Positions 32,640 through 34,855 of a stretch of 34,855 nt of DNA are shown here, piece after piece. Position 1 is the first letter of the stretch; every line of letters begins with the position of its first letter. This stretch comes from Streptococcus mitis bv. 2 str. SK95 (GTDB lineage Bacteria > Bacillota > Bacilli > Lactobacillales > Streptococcaceae): NCBI RefSeq assembly GCF_000222705.1, contig NZ_AFUB01000050.1:1-34855 (forward strand), read 5' to 3'. A program made the position numbers and the translations under genes. The notes under the pieces were generated by a model that saw nothing but the letters and a program-made list of their open reading frames with translations, was not told the DNA's origin and made no database searches.

Positions 32640-34855
32640 TCAAGTGCTGGCTTCAGAAATTCCCAAAATTTCACGAATTTCTGCCAAACTGAGACTCGCA
32701 CGCGACTCCGTACCATCTAAAACTTGGGAAACCAAATGTTTCTTTTGTTCTTGAAGTTCTTGGATCTTTTCTTCAATGGTTCCCTTGGTAATCAAACGAT
32801 AGACCTCGACCATCTGCTCCTGCCCCATGCGGTGGGCTCGTCCGATAGCCTGGGCTTCGACAGCGGGATTCCACCAGAGGTCCACTAGGATGACGGTATC
32901 AGCTCCCGTTAGATTAAGACCGACACCACCTGCCTTCAGAGAGATGAGAAAGGCGTCTCTTTCTCCCTGATTAAAGGCCTTGGTCATCTCTTGTCTGTCT
33001 TGAGCAGGAGTTGAGCCCGTAATTTTGAAGGAAGTCAAGCCCAAATCTGGGAGCTCTTGCTCGATTTTTTCCAACATTCCTTTGAACTGGGAGAAAATCA
33101 AGACCCGATGCCCACCAGCAGCCACTTGTAGCAATAAATCTCGGAGACTATCCAATTTACCACTGGCTCCTTGGTAATCGTCCATAAAGAGTGCTGGCGT
33201 ATCGCAGATCTGGCGCAATCGCATGAGACCAGATAAGATTTCTACCCGACTTCTCTGGAATTCTTGATCTGTCACTTGGGCTAGGCGGTCTCGCATCTGT
33301 TGCAACTGGGCCAGATAAATGGCCTTCTGCTGGTCTTCCAGTTCATTTTTATAGACAACTTCGATCAGATCAGGTAGTTCTGTTAGGACTTCTTCTTTCT
33401 TACGCCTCATGACGAAGGGTTTGATAAACTGCGCGACTCGGTCAGCCGGTAATTTCATAAACTCCTTCTTGTTAGGTAAGAGCCCCGGAAGTACAATTTG
33501 AAAGATAGACCACAACTCTCCTAAATGGTTTTCGATAGGCGTACCTGACAAAGCAAAGACTGCCGGCACCACAAACTGGCGCAAACTCTGAGCAATCTTA
33601 GTCTGGGCATTTTTCATGACCTGGGCTTCATCTAAGAAGAGAAAATCAAAGTCCATCTCTTGATAAAGCTCGCTGTCTTGACGAAAGGTGGCATAGCTAG
33701 TCACATAGATTTGGTGATTTTCAGAAAGAATCGCTTCTCGATTCGCTTTTAAACCATGAACGATAGCCAAATCCAACTGTGGGGCAAATTTCCTGAATTC
33801 ATCTGCCCAATTGTAGATTAAACCTGACGGCGCCAAAATCAAGACACGACTACCCTCTGTCACCTGACTTGTCAAAAAAGCAATAGTTTGCAGTGTTTTT
33901 CCCAGTCCCATATCATCGGCTAAGATGCCACCAAAGCCATAGTGATAAAGCATCTGAAGCCAACGGACTCCCTTTTCTTGATAGTCTCTCAAACTCGCCT
34001 GAACCCGTATATCTCCCAAAGGAAAATCCTCTGGATGGGTCAAATCATGAGCTAAATGCTGAAATTCCTCTGTGAAGGAGAACCTGTCTCGACCTTCAAA
34101 AAGCTGAGAAAGGCTATAAGCTAGGGATTTTCGCGCTTGGAAAGAACCATCTTTTAGCTCAACCCCCAGTTCTTGCAAATTTTGACGAATCTGCTTGGTT
34201 TCCTCATCAAAAAAGTACACTTGGTCAGAAGAACTGATATAGAAATCCTGATTGCTGGTTAAGGCTTTAAGAGCTTGATCAATCTCTTCTTGGGCAATCC
34301 CTTGGAAATCAAACTGAATCTCCAACAGTCCTCCCTTGGACTCGATCTGAACCTGAGGAGCTTGGACGCTGTAGAGCTGATTTATCTCATCAGACAAGAA
34401 AACTTGACCCAACTTCTCAAAAGCAGGAATCGTATGGTGAAAGAAAGAATAAACTGCCTCTGGCTTCAAAACCTGTCTCCAAGACTGAAAATCAGCCTCA
34501 AAACCAGCCCCTAAACAGACTTGAAATAGTTGGTTTTCCAAGACGGCATCGCTTGAAAAAGGTAATTGTTCCAGCTGTTGACGACTAGTCACCTTAACAT
34601 CTCCATAGTCAAATTCGATATCCAAGCGGATGCGGCCATCCTTCTCCTTGTCAAAGTAAAAAATCGGTGAAAAGGCTCGTATTTGTAAACGTTCTGGAGC
34701 AGAAACTGTGCCCAGCTGTCCAAACAAAGGCAAACAGACGGCCAGACGGTCACGATCACTGTTGTCAAACTGGAGCCATTTCCTCCCTTTTTCTTCCTGA
34801 GGAAGCTCCTTGATTTCCTTTAAAAGACTGATTTGTTTAGGATTTAAGAGATAAA
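32640..34855 (-). CDS. SNF2-family DNA/RNA helicase, 5' part outside the window
   Basis: The frame is open to the window edge, so the visible 738 codons are the C-terminal part of a protein that is usually about 1,030 residues long in this family. The SNF2 motor is complete: motif I GILADDMGLGKTLQTIAF, motif II FLFLDEAQVMKN, motif III-like SGTPIENHLGELWSIF, and motif VI QAIGRAHRMGQEQ. Bacterial members of this kind often have an N-terminal SWIM zinc finger, which would lie outside. The TTG at 34731-34733 is not the start, because the reading frame and sequence (RKWLQFDNSDRDRLAVCLPLF) continue upstream. The role is probably ATP-dependent nucleic-acid translocation. Confidence 0.9.
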   Translation of the reverse strand, partial: YLLNPKQISLLKEIKELPQEEKGRKWLQFDNSDRDRLAVCLPLFGQLGTVSAPERLQIRAFSPIFYFDKEKDGRIRLDIEFDYGDVKVTSRQQLEQLPFSSDAVLENQLFQVCLGAGFEADFQSWRQVLKPEAVYSFFHHTIPAFEKLGQVFLSDEINQLYSVQAPQVQIESKGGLLEIQFDFQGIAQEEIDQALKALTSNQDFYISSSDQVYFFDEETKQIRQNLQELGVELKDGSFQARKSLAYSLSQLFEGRDRFSFTEEFQHLAHDLTHPEDFPLGDIRVQASLRDYQEKGVRWLQMLYHYGFGGILADDMGLGKTLQTIAFLTSQVTEGSRVLILAPSGLIYNWADEFRKFAPQLDLAIVHGLKANREAILSENHQIYVTSYATFRQDSELYQEMDFDFLFLDEAQVMKNAQTKIAQSLRQFVVPAVFALSGTPIENHLGELWSIFQIVLPGLLPNKKEFMKLPADRVAQFIKPFVMRRKKEEVLTELPDLIEVVYKNELEDQQKAIYLAQLQQMRDRLAQVTDQEFQRSRVEILSGLMRLRQICDTPALFMDDYQGASGKLDSLRDLLLQVAAGGHRVLIFSQFKGMLEKIEQELPDLGLTSFKITGSTPAQDRQEMTKAFNQGERDAFLISLKAGGVGLNLTGADTVILVDLWWNPAVEAQAIGRAHRMGQEQMVEVYRLITKGTIEEKIQELQEQKKHLVSQVLDGTESRASLSLAEIREILGISEAST

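Noticed and set aside
34731-34733. TTG as start of the SNF2 gene
   Set aside because: The frame stays open and protein-like to the window edge, so the gene simply continues beyond it.

Overview
The window looks like chromosome of a mitis-group Streptococcus (S. mitis, S. oralis or S. pneumoniae-like). The grounds are low-GC Firmicute codon use, protein sequences that read like pneumococcal FtsEX, PrfB, LivJHMGF, ClpP, Upp, GreA, MltG and MurC, a CtsR box, a CodY box and an IS1167-type (ISL3 family) insertion-sequence remnant. All family and species statements rest on memory and eye alignment; no database search was run.

Layout. 1-602: 3' end of a broken IS1167-like element. 667-3392 (minus): prfB (with its programmed +1 frameshift), ftsE and ftsX. 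3503-4159 (minus): a CBS-ACT protein (AcuB-like). 4257-9313 (minus): a compact accessory operon that I consider the most interesting part of the window. It encodes a three-domain protein (winged HTH + LicC-like nucleotidyltransferase + LicA-like choline/aminoglycoside-type kinase), a 61-residue one-TM protein, and two 94%-identical NCS1-family transporters, with a decayed second copy of the small gene between them. It has its own near-perfect sigma-A promoter and its own terminator. 9371-14197 (minus): the livJHMGF branched-chain amino-acid ABC transporter under a CodY-type site, ending in an array of tandem hairpins. 14215-17095 (minus): ylbG-like gene, clpP, upp, a dCMP-type deaminase and a TetR-family regulator. 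17220-20305 (plus): a DegV-family protein, an HI0933-type flavoprotein, a DUF1697 protein and a Nudix hydrolase.

20365-25827 (minus): a RimJ/L-type acetyltransferase, a second tandem-hairpin array, nadE and pncB (NAD salvage), a small XRE regulator coupled to two four-TM membrane proteins, a HAD hydrolase and a GNAT acetyltransferase. 25929-34855 (minus): an amino-acid permease, greA, mltG, two paralogous GNAT genes, murC, a basic protein of unknown function and the 3' part of a SNF2-family helicase gene that runs off the window.

How the genes fit together. Most genes are housekeeping: cell division (FtsEX), translation termination, amino-acid uptake, proteolysis, nucleotide and NAD salvage, and peptidoglycan synthesis. 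The accessory operon most plausibly imports a small nitrogenous compound through the NCS1 proteins, phosphorylates it with the kinase domain and activates it as a CDP- (or other NDP-) derivative with the nucleotidyltransferase domain. The fused HTH domain may sense the state of the pathway at an inverted repeat overlapping the promoter. The substrate and the final acceptor are unknown.
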